64,000 bases of DNA from Sanyastnella coralliicola (GTDB taxonomy: Bacteria > Bacteroidota > Bacteroidia > Flavobacteriales_D > Sanyastnellaceae). Position numbers and translations under genes: made by a program. Under the pieces are notes generated by a model. That model worked only from the letters and a program-made list of their open reading frames with translations, had not been told where the DNA came from and ran no database searches. Positions 9,315 through 17,542 of the stretch are shown here, piece after piece. Each line of letters opens with the position of its first letter. Position 1 is the first letter of the stretch. The DNA lies in contig NZ_CP132543.1 of NCBI RefSeq assembly GCF_030845195.1, positions 947,501 to 1,011,500 of the forward strand, written 5' to 3'.

Positions 9315-9809
9315 ATGAAATGGTATTTTAAGACTATAATCTTGTTGATTTTAATTTCTTGTTCTCAAAATGAGGAAGGAGAATTCATAACGAGTCCATC
9401 TTCGAAGCCAAGAAGTGAGGTTTCGAATCGATATCACTGCAATGAGTTGCGTCTATCTTTGAGCAGTGCGTTTGAAGCAAAGAATTATCAGGATGTTTTA
9501 AGCTTAAATCAAGAATTGAATTTAAACTGTAACCCTGATACTTTGGCATTTTTAACAACGCAGTTAGAAATATCGAAAGTTTACTATGACGATGCTGATA
9601 GTGTTCTTTACTATCTCAGACGAATTTGGAATAGACCTGATAGGAATGAAGTATGGAGTGATTCAGAACTATTGTTGTCATTCGCGATTACTTTCGATCT
9701 TATTGCCCAGCGTGACTCCGCTTGCATTTATTTTGAACTTCTTCGAGTGGAAGGAGACTTGGAACAATACAATAAGTACTTTTCACAAAGGCTAGATTAT
9801 TGTGATTGA
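9315..9809 (+). CDS. Hypothetical lipoprotein, TPR-like
   Basis: A short lipoprotein signal (MKWYFKTIILLILISC) predicts lipidation on Cys16. The mature part (about 148 residues) is helical, with SAFEAKNYQDVLSLNQELNL and later YYDDADSVLYYLRRIWNR resembling single TPR-type helix pairs. Four cysteines are scattered. It probably mediates a protein contact in the envelope, but no partner can be named. It is the last plus-strand gene of the AT-rich orphan row. Confidence 0.7.
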   Translation: MKWYFKTIILLILISCSQNEEGEFITSPSSKPRSEVSNRYHCNELRLSLSSAFEAKNYQDVLSLNQELNLNCNPDTLAFLTTQLEISKVYYDDADSVLYYLRRIWNRPDRNEVWSDSELLLSFAITFDLIAQRDSACIYFELLRVEGDLEQYNKYFSQRLDYCD

Positions 9810-9966
9810 ATAACAACCTCCCAAGTTGGCAGTGGGTCAAACTATCACCTGAAGGCTCTGAACTACAATTATTGCAGCCGCTCTAAATAAGAAGGGTGTT
9901 CGAACTAGAAAACTAAAACATCAATGTTGCGCATATTTGTGAACGTCAAAAAGCAGACGAATTTAT

Positions 9967-10155
9967 GTTCACAATCGTGTTTTCAGATTCCATGTTCACA
10001 ATTGCATTCGCGAAGTGCGTGTTCACAATCGTATTTTAATGACCCATGTTCACAATGACATTCGAGAAATGCGTGTTCACAATGGTGTTTCTGGGTTCTC
10101 TGTTCACAATGGCATTTCAGAATCGCCGGTTCACAATGCTTTCTCAAAGAATTCG
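9967..10155 (+). repeat. 27-bp tandem repeat array A (GTTCACAAT-led), seven units
   Basis: GTTCACAAT recurs at 9967, 9994, 10021, 10048, 10075, 10102 and 10129, exactly 27 bases apart. The remaining 18 bases of each unit vary around a purine/TTT/ATTC pattern. On the minus strand the period equals nine codons and reads HCEH-type peptides, but the frame has an internal TGA and no start. I therefore treat the array as non-coding. A second array of the same family lies at 10975-11150, on the other side of the XRE gene. Confidence 0.9.
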
Positions 10156-10188
10156 TGAATCAAGAATGTGACTGAAATTATCGTGGAC

Positions 10189-10219
10189 TAAAAAAGGGCT
10201 ACCGATACCGGCAGCCCTT
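10189..10219 (-). terminator. Rho-independent terminator for the XRE regulator transcript
   Basis: Read on the minus strand, a GC-rich stem (GGGCTGCCG / CGGTAGCCC) with a GTAT loop is followed at once by TTTTTT. It lies about 115 bases after the stop codon of the XRE gene. Transcription would therefore cover the extra coding-like tail at 10265-10350. Confidence 0.8.
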
Positions 10220-10332
10220 CCACTTAACACCTTGATTTATTCATGAGGTGAAACATTTGATTGATTATGCAGCGTTAGCCAAGATCGAATCGATCTCTAC
10301 GATCTTTGCTTCGAGGTAGCCGATCTCCATTT

Positions 10333-10581
10333 CTACTGCGGTGATGGTGCGTATTTGCTATTGAGCTTCGCGGCATAACGCAAATCACAAATCAGTTGAC
10401 CCGTAAATTCCTGAAGCTTAAGGATCGTGATACCTCCTGGTCGTCGTTTTCCTTTTTCAATCATGCTCAACATTCCAACAGAAATGCCGGTGGCCATCGA
10501 AAATTGGCGGAGGTTCATCTGGTATTGCTCTCGCACCCATTTGAAGGTACGCGCAGAATGGTCTGAGATTTTTCGTCTCAT
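10333..10581 (-). CDS. Small XRE-family helix-turn-helix regulator, possibly frameshifted at its end
   Basis: 82 residues with a Cro/C1-type DNA-binding domain: MNLRQFSMATGISVGMLSMIEKGKRRP matches the Q...A...G.S...S..E.G pattern (residues 21-47). It is probably a local transcriptional regulator. Directly after its stop, another frame continues with VEMEIGYLEAKIVEIDSI and ends in TAA at 10265, a coiled-coil-like tail upstream of the terminator. I infer that a one-base change may have detached the tail from the regulator. Alternatively, the 82-residue form is complete. The gene is bracketed by the two 27-bp arrays. Confidence 0.75.
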   Translation of the reverse strand: MRRKISDHSARTFKWVREQYQMNLRQFSMATGISVGMLSMIEKGKRRPGGITILKLQEFTGQLICDLRYAAKLNSKYAPSPQ

Positions 10582-10821
10582 AGTACAATGTGTTAATGGT
10601 GAGTCTTTCGACCCGAGTTCAAGTGTGTTAAGTGCATCTCCTTTCAGAAGACACTAGCAAGGTATACAAGACTCTTAGTTATGCATAATTGTTCACTCAA
10701 TATTAGACGAAACAGGCGTATTCCCCGACTAACTCACTGAGGGTTTGGAATTTGCCTATATATAGACTGAGTGGTGAACGGGAGAGGAAGAATGAGAATT
10801 AGAAGGAGAATGGAAGAAAAA

Positions 10822-10848
10822 GCCACGACCCACGACCTACGACCCACC
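10822..10848. repeat. Short heptamer tract (CCACGAC)
   Basis: About four phased 7-mers of the CCACGAC / CTACGAC type lie upstream of the XRE gene. Only the CC-phase arm is clear. The rest of the 556-base gap 10582-11137 holds AT-rich sequence, a weak CCACGGTCC echo near 10950 and the second 27-bp array. Confidence 0.65.
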
Positions 10849-10974
10849 TTGAATAATGATTAATAAATACTGAATTCTGAATGATAAACTTTCGGGCGGC
10901 ACCTTGAATTCACCATTTACTATTGAAATTCATTATTTATTATTCTTCCGGTCCACGGTCCATGTGCCCCCTCT

Positions 10975-11150
10975 GTTCACAATTGTATTTTCGGATTTGT
11001 GTTCACAATGGTGTATTTGACTTTCGTGTTCACAATGATGTTTTTGGATTCTGTGTTCACAATTGTATTTGAGGAATGTGGTTTCACAATGGTGTTTGGG
11101 AATTCTGATTTCACAATTGTCTTTCAGGAATGTCGTTTCACAATTGTTCA
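10975..11150 (+). repeat. 27-bp tandem repeat array B (GTTCACAAT / TTTCACAAT), seven units
   Basis: Unit starts fall at 10975, 11001, 11028, 11055, 11082, 11109 and 11136, spaced 27 bases apart except for a first step of 26. The first four units begin GTTCACAAT and the last three TTTCACAAT, so sequence drifts along the array while spacing holds. Orientation is the same as array A. The last unit overlaps the 3' end of the minus-strand gene at 11138-11575 and supplies its stop codon. Confidence 0.9.
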
Positions 11151-11575
11151 GCGGGCCATGCGTCATTCAAATAAGCTATGACTTCTTTGTCTTCCCAAAC
11201 GATATGGTCCGTCACATGAAAAACTTCTTTAATCCATGGGTGTTTTAGGGCTTCTTCGCGATTCAGCATCTTCCCCAAAATCTCCACGTCCTCCCACTCA
11301 CATTCTTCTTTGTCTCTTAAGCCAACTTGGTATTGACCTTCATTCATCCAGATTCGAAAAGGAAAGGCGAACCGCTGCTCTGGGAAATCTGTCCCCCAAT
11401 CACCAAGGCTCACAACAGCATTCACCACCTTGACATCATGTCCTATAGTGAATACACAGTAATACACCCCATATGCATCACCATTTTCTCGAAGAAACCT
11501 AGTGAGACGCACAGTCGTATTTCCACAACAGTCACAGGTACTGAGATTCGGTGGGCTGAATTCGATTTCGAGCAT
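11138..11575 (-). CDS. Hypothetical cytosolic protein with a CxCC motif
   Basis: 145 residues without a signal peptide. STCDCCGNTTVRL (residues 12-24) could be half of a zinc-binding knuckle. The middle (YYCVFTIGHDVKVVNAVVSLGDWG) and FRIW segment are beta-rich. I do not recognise the family. The C-terminus ends in PAEQL and the TGA stop lies inside the last 27-bp repeat unit, so the original C-terminus may have been replaced when the array grew. The neighbouring minus-strand gene starts 26 bases before it and may be co-transcribed. Confidence 0.65.
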   Translation of the reverse strand: MLEIEFSPPNLSTCDCCGNTTVRLTRFLRENGDAYGVYYCVFTIGHDVKVVNAVVSLGDWGTDFPEQRFAFPFRIWMNEGQYQVGLRDKEECEWEDVEILGKMLNREEALKHPWIKEVFHVTDHIVWEDKEVIAYLNDAWPAEQL

Positions 11576-11601
11576 GGTAGAAGATAGTTAGGTTTCATTA
11601 T

Positions 11602-12075
11602 CTAGGTGTACATCTCGTACATCCAATTCATTTTTTGCTCTACCCATTGATCGCTGTCTAAATCTGTTCGATCTAAATCGCCGAATGAGAGCTCTTTAAT
11701 TTCCAACTGATCATCGGTCACCTCAAATAGGGCATAAAACGGATCTTGATAAGATCTATGACATCTGTGATCTTCAGGCAGTGCGAGCCAGTAAATTTGT
11801 CCCCAATATGCCAACCGTTGGTTTTCAGAAATCTCAATCTTAAGCGGAACCACATCGTCTGCACCAAAACGCCTGAGATCTTTGTCATTTTCCAATAACA
11901 ACAACTTTCCCAAGAGTAAGGCCATTGAATATGCCATACCCGACTGGTTTTCTATCTCATTGAGATCCACAATCCCATTCGAATCTAGAAGAGGCGTAAA
12001 GAGAGCACTCAGCTCACGAGAACACTCTTGCAAATTTTCTTGAGCCTTATCGATCCATTTCTTCTTGGAGCCCAT
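11602..12075 (-). CDS. Hypothetical cytosolic protein
   Basis: 157 acidic residues, no signal peptide or transmembrane segment. The N-terminal half is helical (WIDKAQENLQECSRELSALF), then comes a beta-rich part (VPLKIEISENQRLAYWGQIY). No family recognised. It is upstream of, and probably in one transcript with, the CxCC protein. Pairs of small soluble orphan proteins like this occur as immunity or accessory genes, but nothing here proves that role. Confidence 0.6.
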   Translation of the reverse strand: MGSKKKWIDKAQENLQECSRELSALFTPLLDSNGIVDLNEIENQSGMAYSMALLLGKLLLLENDKDLRRFGADDVVPLKIEISENQRLAYWGQIYWLALPEDHRCHRSYQDPFYALFEVTDDQLEIKELSFGDLDRTDLDSDQWVEQKMNWMYEMYT

Positions 12076-12100
12076 GAGGGGAATATCCTAATTATTATTG

Positions 12101-12630
12101 AACCCCTCTGGGGTACTGGGTTTTCTCCTTAATCTTCAAGCAACAAGGTAGAATCCCTACGGCATATGGAGGGTTCTGTCTAGGTGATGCAGGGTTGGGT
12201 TTGTGGCGCCGTTAGGCGCCTCCTCTCTCCCTAGAAAATGCCATGGTAGGGACGGATAAAATCCGTCCGGAGCTATAGAACCCCTCTGGGGTACTGGGTT
12301 TTCTCCTTGATCTTCAAGCAACGAGGTAGAATACCTACGGGATATGGATGGTTCTGTCTAGGTGTTGCTGGGTTAGGTTTGTGGCGCCGTAGGCGCCTCC
12401 TCTCTCCCTAGAAAATGCCATGGTAGGGACGGATAAAATCCGTCCGGAGCTATAGAACCCCTCTAGGGTACTGGGTTTTCTCCTTGATCTTCAAGCAACG
12501 AGGTAGAATACCTACGGGATATGGAGGGTTCTGTCTAGGTGTTGCTGGGTTAGGTTTGTGGCGCCGTAGGCGCCTCCTCTTTCCTTAGAAAATGCCATGG
12601 TAGAGACGGATGAAATCCGTCCTTTAACGA
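12101..12630 (+). repeat. Three tandem copies of a ~177-bp hairpin-rich repeat
   Basis: Units start at 12101, 12279 and 12456 (spacing 178 and 177) and are nearly identical. Each unit carries four potential hairpins in order: ACCCC/GGGGT, GTAG/CTAC, GGCGCC-GTA-GGCGCC, and GGACGGAT-AAA-ATCCGTCC. The last unit is truncated after its GACGGATGAAATCCGTC arm. There is no open frame of note. The array fills the 607-base gap before the membrane-protein gene. It could specify a structured RNA or be a REP/MITE-like element; no adjacent transposase is present. Confidence 0.9.
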
Positions 12631-12660
12631 TGGAAGGCAAAACACGAAAGAAACATAAGC

Positions 12661-12695
12661 CATAGGCCTTACGCCTTAGGCCTCAGGCTTCGGCC
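12661..12695. repeat. Heptamer tract (NNTAGGC) overlapping a gene end
   Basis: Five phased 7-mers (CATAGGC, CTTACGC, CTTAGGC, CTCAGGC, TTCGGCC) run across the stop codon of the following minus-strand gene. Its last residues and stop are therefore written in the array. Confidence 0.75.
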
Positions 12696-13282
12696 TTCTT
12701 CTTCTTCGCCCTCGTCCGCTTCGGAATCTCAACCAACGCCTTCTCAATCACTCGTGCCAATTGTTTGGCTTCCTTTTCTTCGAGTTGTTTCCCGAATCGG
12801 ATTTTTGATTTGAAGTGCTCGAAGCCGAGGGTTTCGCCTCCCATTTCCCAGAACGCACGATCCATGAATTGGCCGAACTTGGTGAAGTCGTAGGGGATGA
12901 CACCGAACTTGCGGATGTTGTCTGTTTGGAATACTTGCGGTCTTCCGGAAGAGCCGATGGCATTACGAATAGTTAATTCCTCTTCACGGATGCGGATCAT
13001 TTCTTTTCCCATACGACGCCAGAGAAAGACCTTTCCATAGCGTACGACGAAGAAGGTGACAAAGGCACTACCTACAGCGAAGAAGATGCGCTGATCCGAT
13101 TCGCTTGGTGAGGTCAACCAAAGGTAAATGAAGGCAAAAAGTGCACAGAATAGTGCCACCATCCATGCGAAGAAGATGGCTTCTTTGTGGCGTGGAATCT
13201 GTTGGGTGATGACCACCTGAAGCTCGTCAGGACTTCTCTTGAACTGAATTCGTTCGCCGATGGTTTGGGTGCGTTCAGCCAT
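12683..13282 (-). CDS. Two-TM membrane protein, Bacteroidota hypothetical
   Basis: 199 residues with two adjacent hydrophobic segments (about 36-56 and 66-86) forming a membrane hairpin. A soluble beta-rich domain follows (FRKFGVIPYDF-like region, about 95-180), as in PH-like membrane-linked domains, and a Lys/Arg/Ala-rich C-terminus. Its start overlaps the bshA end by 8 bases, so it is the last gene of the GH3-bshA transcript. A role in envelope homeostasis is only a guess. Confidence 0.75.
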   Translation of the reverse strand: MAERTQTIGERIQFKRSPDELQVVITQQIPRHKEAIFFAWMVALFCALFAFIYLWLTSPSESDQRIFFAVGSAFVTFFVVRYGKVFLWRRMGKEMIRIREEELTIRNAIGSSGRPQVFQTDNIRKFGVIPYDFTKFGQFMDRAFWEMGGETLGFEHFKSKIRFGKQLEEKEAKQLARVIEKALVEIPKRTRAKKKKAEA

Positions 13283-14417
13283 TTGCTACCGCTTGTTTTT
13301 CTATCAATCGAGCGTACAATGCTTCGTACTGTGGAAGAACGGAGTGAATGTCGAAATCTTTCGCACGCTCTTTGGCTTGTTTCGAGAACTTGGCCAGTAG
13401 CTCTTTATTCTCTAACAAGTACAAGGTGTTCTTGGTCATGTCTTCCACGTCGCCAACGTCACTCATCATTCCGGTAACTCCGTGTCGGTTCACTTCTGGT
13501 AATCCTCCAGTGTTCGTAGAGATCACAGGGATTCCAGCAGCCATTGCTTCCAGGGCTGAAAGTCCGAAACTCTCGGCTTCAGAAGGGAGGAAGAAGAGGT
13601 CTGAAATCGACAGCGCCTCTACAGGATTTTTAAGCTTACCTAGCATGATCACATCTTCACAAGTACGCAGTTCGCGGCATAGTTGTTCAATGCGGTTACG
13701 TTCTGGTCCATCACCTACAAGTAAAAGTTTTGCAGGAACCTTCTTGCGCACTTCAGCGAATACACGCACTACGTCTTCCACACGTTTTACCGGACGGAAG
13801 TTCGAAATGTGGGTGATGATCTTTTCACCGTTAGGGGCGTGCGCAGCTCTCAGCTCTTCGTTTGCTTCGAGTTTGAATTGATCCAGACAAACGAAGTTGG
13901 GAATGACAGAGATGTCTTTGTTCACTCCAAACAGTTTGTAGGTATCGTTCTTTAAGCTATTCGAAACAGCTGTTACCGCGTCGCTTTTGTTGATGGCAAA
14001 AGAGATCACCGGTTCAAATGAAGCGTCGCGACCAAGAAGTGTAATGTCTGTTCCGTGTAGTGTTGTTACTACCGGAAGTTCAATCCCTTGCTCAGCGAGA
14101 ATTTTCTTCGCCGTGTATGCTGCAGAAGCGTGAGGGATGGCATAGTGTACATGAAGAAGGTCGAGTTTCTCGTGCTTCACTACATCTACCATTTTGCTTG
14201 CCAATACCAACTCGTAAGGAGGATAGTCAAAGAGTGGGTACTCAGAGACGTTGACTTCATGGTAAAAGATATTCTTGCGGAAGCTCCCTAGACGAACCGG
14301 CTGGTTGTAGGTGATAAAGTGAATCTCATGGCCTTTCGCAGCCAATGATTTCCCAAGCTCTGTGGCAACAACACCACTTCCTCCAAAGGTGGGGTAACAG
14401 ACGATTCCGATCTTCAT
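13275..14417 (-). CDS. bshA: N-acetyl-alpha-D-glucosaminyl L-malate synthase (bacillithiol pathway)
   Basis: GT4-family glycosyltransferase that joins UDP-GlcNAc and L-malate in the first step of bacillithiol synthesis, in the cytosol. It starts MKIGIVCYPTFGGSGVVATE, the BshA hallmark, and continues with HVHYAIPHA, TTLHGTDITLLG and, near residue 285, AESFGLSALEAMAAGIPVI with the nucleotide-sugar binding glutamates. The 380-residue length is normal. It lies between the GH3 fusion gene (18-base gap) and the membrane protein (8-base overlap), an operon-like arrangement. It implies bacillithiol as the low-molecular-weight thiol, relevant to the persulfide genes at 55-58 kb. Confidence 0.95.
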   Translation of the reverse strand: MKIGIVCYPTFGGSGVVATELGKSLAAKGHEIHFITYNQPVRLGSFRKNIFYHEVNVSEYPLFDYPPYELVLASKMVDVVKHEKLDLLHVHYAIPHASAAYTAKKILAEQGIELPVVTTLHGTDITLLGRDASFEPVISFAINKSDAVTAVSNSLKNDTYKLFGVNKDISVIPNFVCLDQFKLEANEELRAAHAPNGEKIITHISNFRPVKRVEDVVRVFAEVRKKVPAKLLLVGDGPERNRIEQLCRELRTCEDVIMLGKLKNPVEALSISDLFFLPSEAESFGLSALEAMAAGIPVISTNTGGLPEVNRHGVTGMMSDVGDVEDMTKNTLYLLENKELLAKFSKQAKERAKDFDIHSVLPQYEALYARLIEKQAVANG

Positions 14418-14435
14418 TTCACATGTCCGGGTGGT

Positions 14436-17426
14436 CTATTCAGCCAATTCACCCAGTAGGTCTTGATTCTCGCGTTGTTTCTGCGCTCTGATCGCATCAT
14501 AGATAACCTGCTGAATGTTTGTGCGGATATCCATCTTCAATAGTTTCCTATTGTCTGCATTTGGATAAACCCGGTTCGACAAAAATACATAAACAAGATC
14601 TTCTTCTGGGTCAGCCCATGCCAAAGTTCCTGTGAATCCTGAATGACCGAAACTAGCGCTGGATGCATCATTGCATGTTGGACCAGAATCCGGTTCTAGC
14701 GCGGGTTTGTCGAAGCCTACACCACGTCTGTTGTCATCGTAACAGTAGTGGCAAGTCGTGTATTCCTGAAGGGTGCTTGGTTGAATGTATTGAACGCCAC
14801 CGTATTCGCCGTCGTTCATGAACATCTGCATCATGATCGCGAGATCTTCCGCGTTAGCGAAAACACCTGCATGGCCACCAACACCACCAAGCATTGCCGC
14901 ACCTGGGTCATGTACATGTCCGTGAACCAATTGCTTACGGAACAACATGTCGTATTCGGTAGGTGCAATCTCCTTAATGTCTTGTCGCTCAAGCGGTAGA
15001 TACCCCATGCTCGAAAGACCCATGGGTTGGTAGAATACAGAGTCTACAAAGTTCTCAAGGCTTGTGCCGCTTGTTTTTTCAATCACCTTTTGAAGGAAGT
15101 AGTAGCCCAGGTCACTGTACTTGTATTCCTTTTCTGGACGAAGCGCAATCATATTGAGCTCTTGGTAGATTGAATCAGCATAGCTGTCACGAATGAATAG
15201 ATTCTCAGCGACCTTCGTTGTGAAACCGCGTGTAGCTTGCTTGCGGTAAAGTTCCGGACGAAGTTCTCCTTTATCGATCGTGTGCATGTAGAACGGAATC
15301 CAAGCGGGAAGCTGGGCGTAATGGCTGAGCATCTCACGCAAGTTCATATTGTAGCAAGACGAGGTGTCTGGCACTGTAATGTAGTCGCACAAGTTGTGGT
15401 CAAGATCGATCTTCCCTTCATCTTGGAGACGCATCAGTGAAGCGGTCGAAGCGACAATCTTTGTGATACTCGCCAAATCATAAATCGTTGAGCCGTCAAC
15501 AGGAATCTTGTTCTCGTAGGTTTGGTAGCCGTAGCTGCGGTCAACAATCACACTTCCATTCTTAATCACGAGCACACGACAGCCAGGGTAAGCCTGTTCT
15601 TTGATGCCTTCTAGGGCAATGCTGTCGATGCGAAGAAGGTCATCAGAATTCAGTCCTTCAAACTCGGGCATGGCATGTCGTAATCTCAACAGCTGGTCAA
15701 GTTGATCTCCTGAACCTGCCGGGAATACCAACCCACAGCTCACAGGAAGCGTTCCTTTCGCAAAGGCACCGCCCACCATGGCTTCAGCACAAATCTGCTG
15801 TGTCAGCGGATCGTCTTGATATGCCACCATCAGTCCATTCACGCGTTCTATTCCGCGCATGTTGCGAAGAGCGTACGGGTTAGTGAAGAGATTCACAGCC
15901 ACTGTAGTTTTCGAATTCAAGGCAGAGATGATACGCATGCTCTGGTTGGTCACTCCCCAGTTTTTGGAAGGACGATTGCTTGCATCGAGAAGATTGACAA
16001 TGACAAGGTCGTATTGACTCAATTCTGATTCAATCTTCTGAGAGGCAGAAAAGTCTGGAGTCTTCGGGTAGACAAAGACATCTGCGTCCATGTATTTCTG
16101 AAACTGTTCGCTGAACGCGGAAGCTTTCTTCACTCCTAAATCTAGGATGGCTACTTTCTTTCCTTCATACCCACGAAGCGGCAGCAATTTCTTTTCATTT
16201 TTCAACACGGTGAGCGACCCTTCGATAACTCTACGCTGAATTGCTTGTCCGGAAGGAGCGAGGAGATCAGCATAAAGTCCTTCACGACGAATGCTATCGT
16301 TTTCAGCAACCTGACACCATTCCTTTGCTCGAAGAATTCTCAACACGTGTTCATCTAGGGCTTCTTCGGTAAATTCTCCTGTTTCAATGGCTTCCTGAAT
16401 ACGCTTTGCAGCTGTAGGGACATCTCCGGCGAAAAGTAGAATGTCATTCCCGGCAAGCAGTGCTTTGAACTCAGCGTCTCCTGGTCCGGCGATATCAGCG
16501 ATACCGCGCATATTCAATGCGTCTGTGAAAACAAGCCCTTGAAAGCCGAGCTCTTTACGTAACAGATCATGGGTGATCTTGCGAGAAAGGGTAGAAGGTA
16601 GTCCACTAGAATCAAGCGCAGGAATATTCAAGTGCGCAATCATGACGCTTCCTGCTCCCTTGTTAAAGAGCGTGCGGAAAGGGTAGAGCTCCATGCTATC
16701 CAGTCGCTCTCTTGAGTGCAGGATAGATGGCAGCGTTTTGTGGGAGTCAGTATCAGTATCTCCGTGACCTGGGAAGTGTTTGACGTTCGCCAAGACGCCT
16801 CCGTCTTGAAGTCCACGCATATATGCTTCACCTAACCTTGAAACCAGCATTCGATCTTCGCCAAAAGCTCGGTTCCCTATTACGGGGTTGTCCGGATTTG
16901 AATTCACATCCACCACAGGAGAGAAGCTCACATGCACTCCCATGCGCTTCAACTGACGTGACTGTTCTAGTCCGAAATCATAAATCAAATTGTCATCATT
17001 GGTTGCACCCAGTGTCATTTGACGAGGGTAGTAGAGCACACTGTCTAAACGCATACCTAATCCCCATTCAGCATCCATCGAGATCAGCAACGGAATCTCG
17101 CTTATCTCTTGATACTTGTTGTTGAGAATGACTTGGCGCTGTGGTCCTCCTTGCATGAAGATCAACCCACCCACTTGATATTCGGAAATCAAGGTCTCAA
17201 TCTCCTTGACATGCATAGCATCTCGGTTCGAGTAGGCGGCCACCATGAAGAGCTGTCCAATCTTCGCCTTCAAATCCATCGTTTGAATCAACGAGTCAGC
17301 CCAGGGTGTCTCTGATTGCAAAAACACCGGAGGCATACGTCTATCCTGAAGCTGCGCATGCAGCGTTCCGCCGATAGGCGCAAAAAGAACAAGGAATGAT
17401 ATGATAGATAGGAGCCGCTTCAACAT
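14436..17426 (-). CDS. Fusion of GH3 beta-N-acetylhexosaminidase and serine beta-lactamase-like domain
   Basis: 996 residues with an N-terminal signal peptide (ending near LHAQ). Residues about 45-390 form a NagZ-like glycoside hydrolase family 3 domain: KHFPGHGDTDTDSHKTLP carries the His dyad (His221, His229) and VFTDALNM the nucleophile Asp302. A GH3 C-terminal-like domain follows (about 400-590). Residues about 610-970 form a class C beta-lactamase/penicillin-binding-like domain with SxxK in LASITK and the YSDLGYY and GHSGFTG elements. The likely role is muropeptide trimming or peptidoglycan recycling in the periplasm. The two-domain architecture is known in Bacteroidota. It begins the transcript that includes bshA. 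Confidence 0.93.
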   Translation of the reverse strand: MLKRLLSIISFLVLFAPIGGTLHAQLQDRRMPPVFLQSETPWADSLIQTMDLKAKIGQLFMVAAYSNRDAMHVKEIETLISEYQVGGLIFMQGGPQRQVILNNKYQEISEIPLLISMDAEWGLGMRLDSVLYYPRQMTLGATNDDNLIYDFGLEQSRQLKRMGVHVSFSPVVDVNSNPDNPVIGNRAFGEDRMLVSRLGEAYMRGLQDGGVLANVKHFPGHGDTDTDSHKTLPSILHSRERLDSMELYPFRTLFNKGAGSVMIAHLNIPALDSSGLPSTLSRKITHDLLRKELGFQGLVFTDALNMRGIADIAGPGDAEFKALLAGNDILLFAGDVPTAAKRIQEAIETGEFTEEALDEHVLRILRAKEWCQVAENDSIRREGLYADLLAPSGQAIQRRVIEGSLTVLKNEKKLLPLRGYEGKKVAILDLGVKKASAFSEQFQKYMDADVFVYPKTPDFSASQKIESELSQYDLVIVNLLDASNRPSKNWGVTNQSMRIISALNSKTTVAVNLFTNPYALRNMRGIERVNGLMVAYQDDPLTQQICAEAMVGGAFAKGTLPVSCGLVFPAGSGDQLDQLLRLRHAMPEFEGLNSDDLLRIDSIALEGIKEQAYPGCRVLVIKNGSVIVDRSYGYQTYENKIPVDGSTIYDLASITKIVASTASLMRLQDEGKIDLDHNLCDYITVPDTSSCYNMNLREMLSHYAQLPAWIPFYMHTIDKGELRPELYRKQATRGFTTKVAENLFIRDSYADSIYQELNMIALRPEKEYKYSDLGYYFLQKVIEKTSGTSLENFVDSVFYQPMGLSSMGYLPLERQDIKEIAPTEYDMLFRKQLVHGHVHDPGAAMLGGVGGHAGVFANAEDLAIMMQMFMNDGEYGGVQYIQPSTLQEYTTCHYCYDDNRRGVGFDKPALEPDSGPTCNDASSASFGHSGFTGTLAWADPEEDLVYVFLSNRVYPNADNRKLLKMDIRTNIQQVIYDAIRAQKQRENQDLLGELAE

Positions 17427-17542
17427 AATCTCTCGAAATTACAACGTGCAGAGGCCTCGCGAGCGCATGCGTTTTGCAATTATCAACACTTAGCTAAGAA
17501 CAACAAGCGTTCCAAGAATCCGCTGGCGGATTCTTGTTGAGC
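17427..17542. other. Upstream region of the GH3 gene with a shared 15-base motif
   Basis: TTATCAACACTTAGC at 17480-17494 is repeated with one difference (TTGTCAACACTTAGC) at 24091-24105. In both places it lies tens of bases upstream of a minus-strand gene start. It may be a promoter element. The remainder of the 389-base interval up to the four-helix-bundle gene is a heptamer array plus a hairpin GATTGCCCGAGGGCAATC near 17707. Confidence 0.4.

Noticed and set aside
9083-9331. 82-residue frame starting at TTG
   Set aside because: Unusual start, basic low-information sequence, overlaps the well-supported lipoprotein gene start at 9315.
5797-9809. Integron cassette array
   Set aside because: The orphan genes are short and mostly on one strand, but no repeated attC-like site lies between them and no integrase is present; the single dyad at 9012 is insufficient.
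9967-11150. CRISPR array
   Set aside because: The units have only nine fixed bases with no long repeat/unique spacer alternation, and no cas genes are nearby.
10933-11166. 77-residue minus-strand frame of HHCEH-type nine-residue repeats
   Set aside because: It is the translation of the 27-bp array; array A, of the same family, has a stop and no start, so a coding role is not supported.
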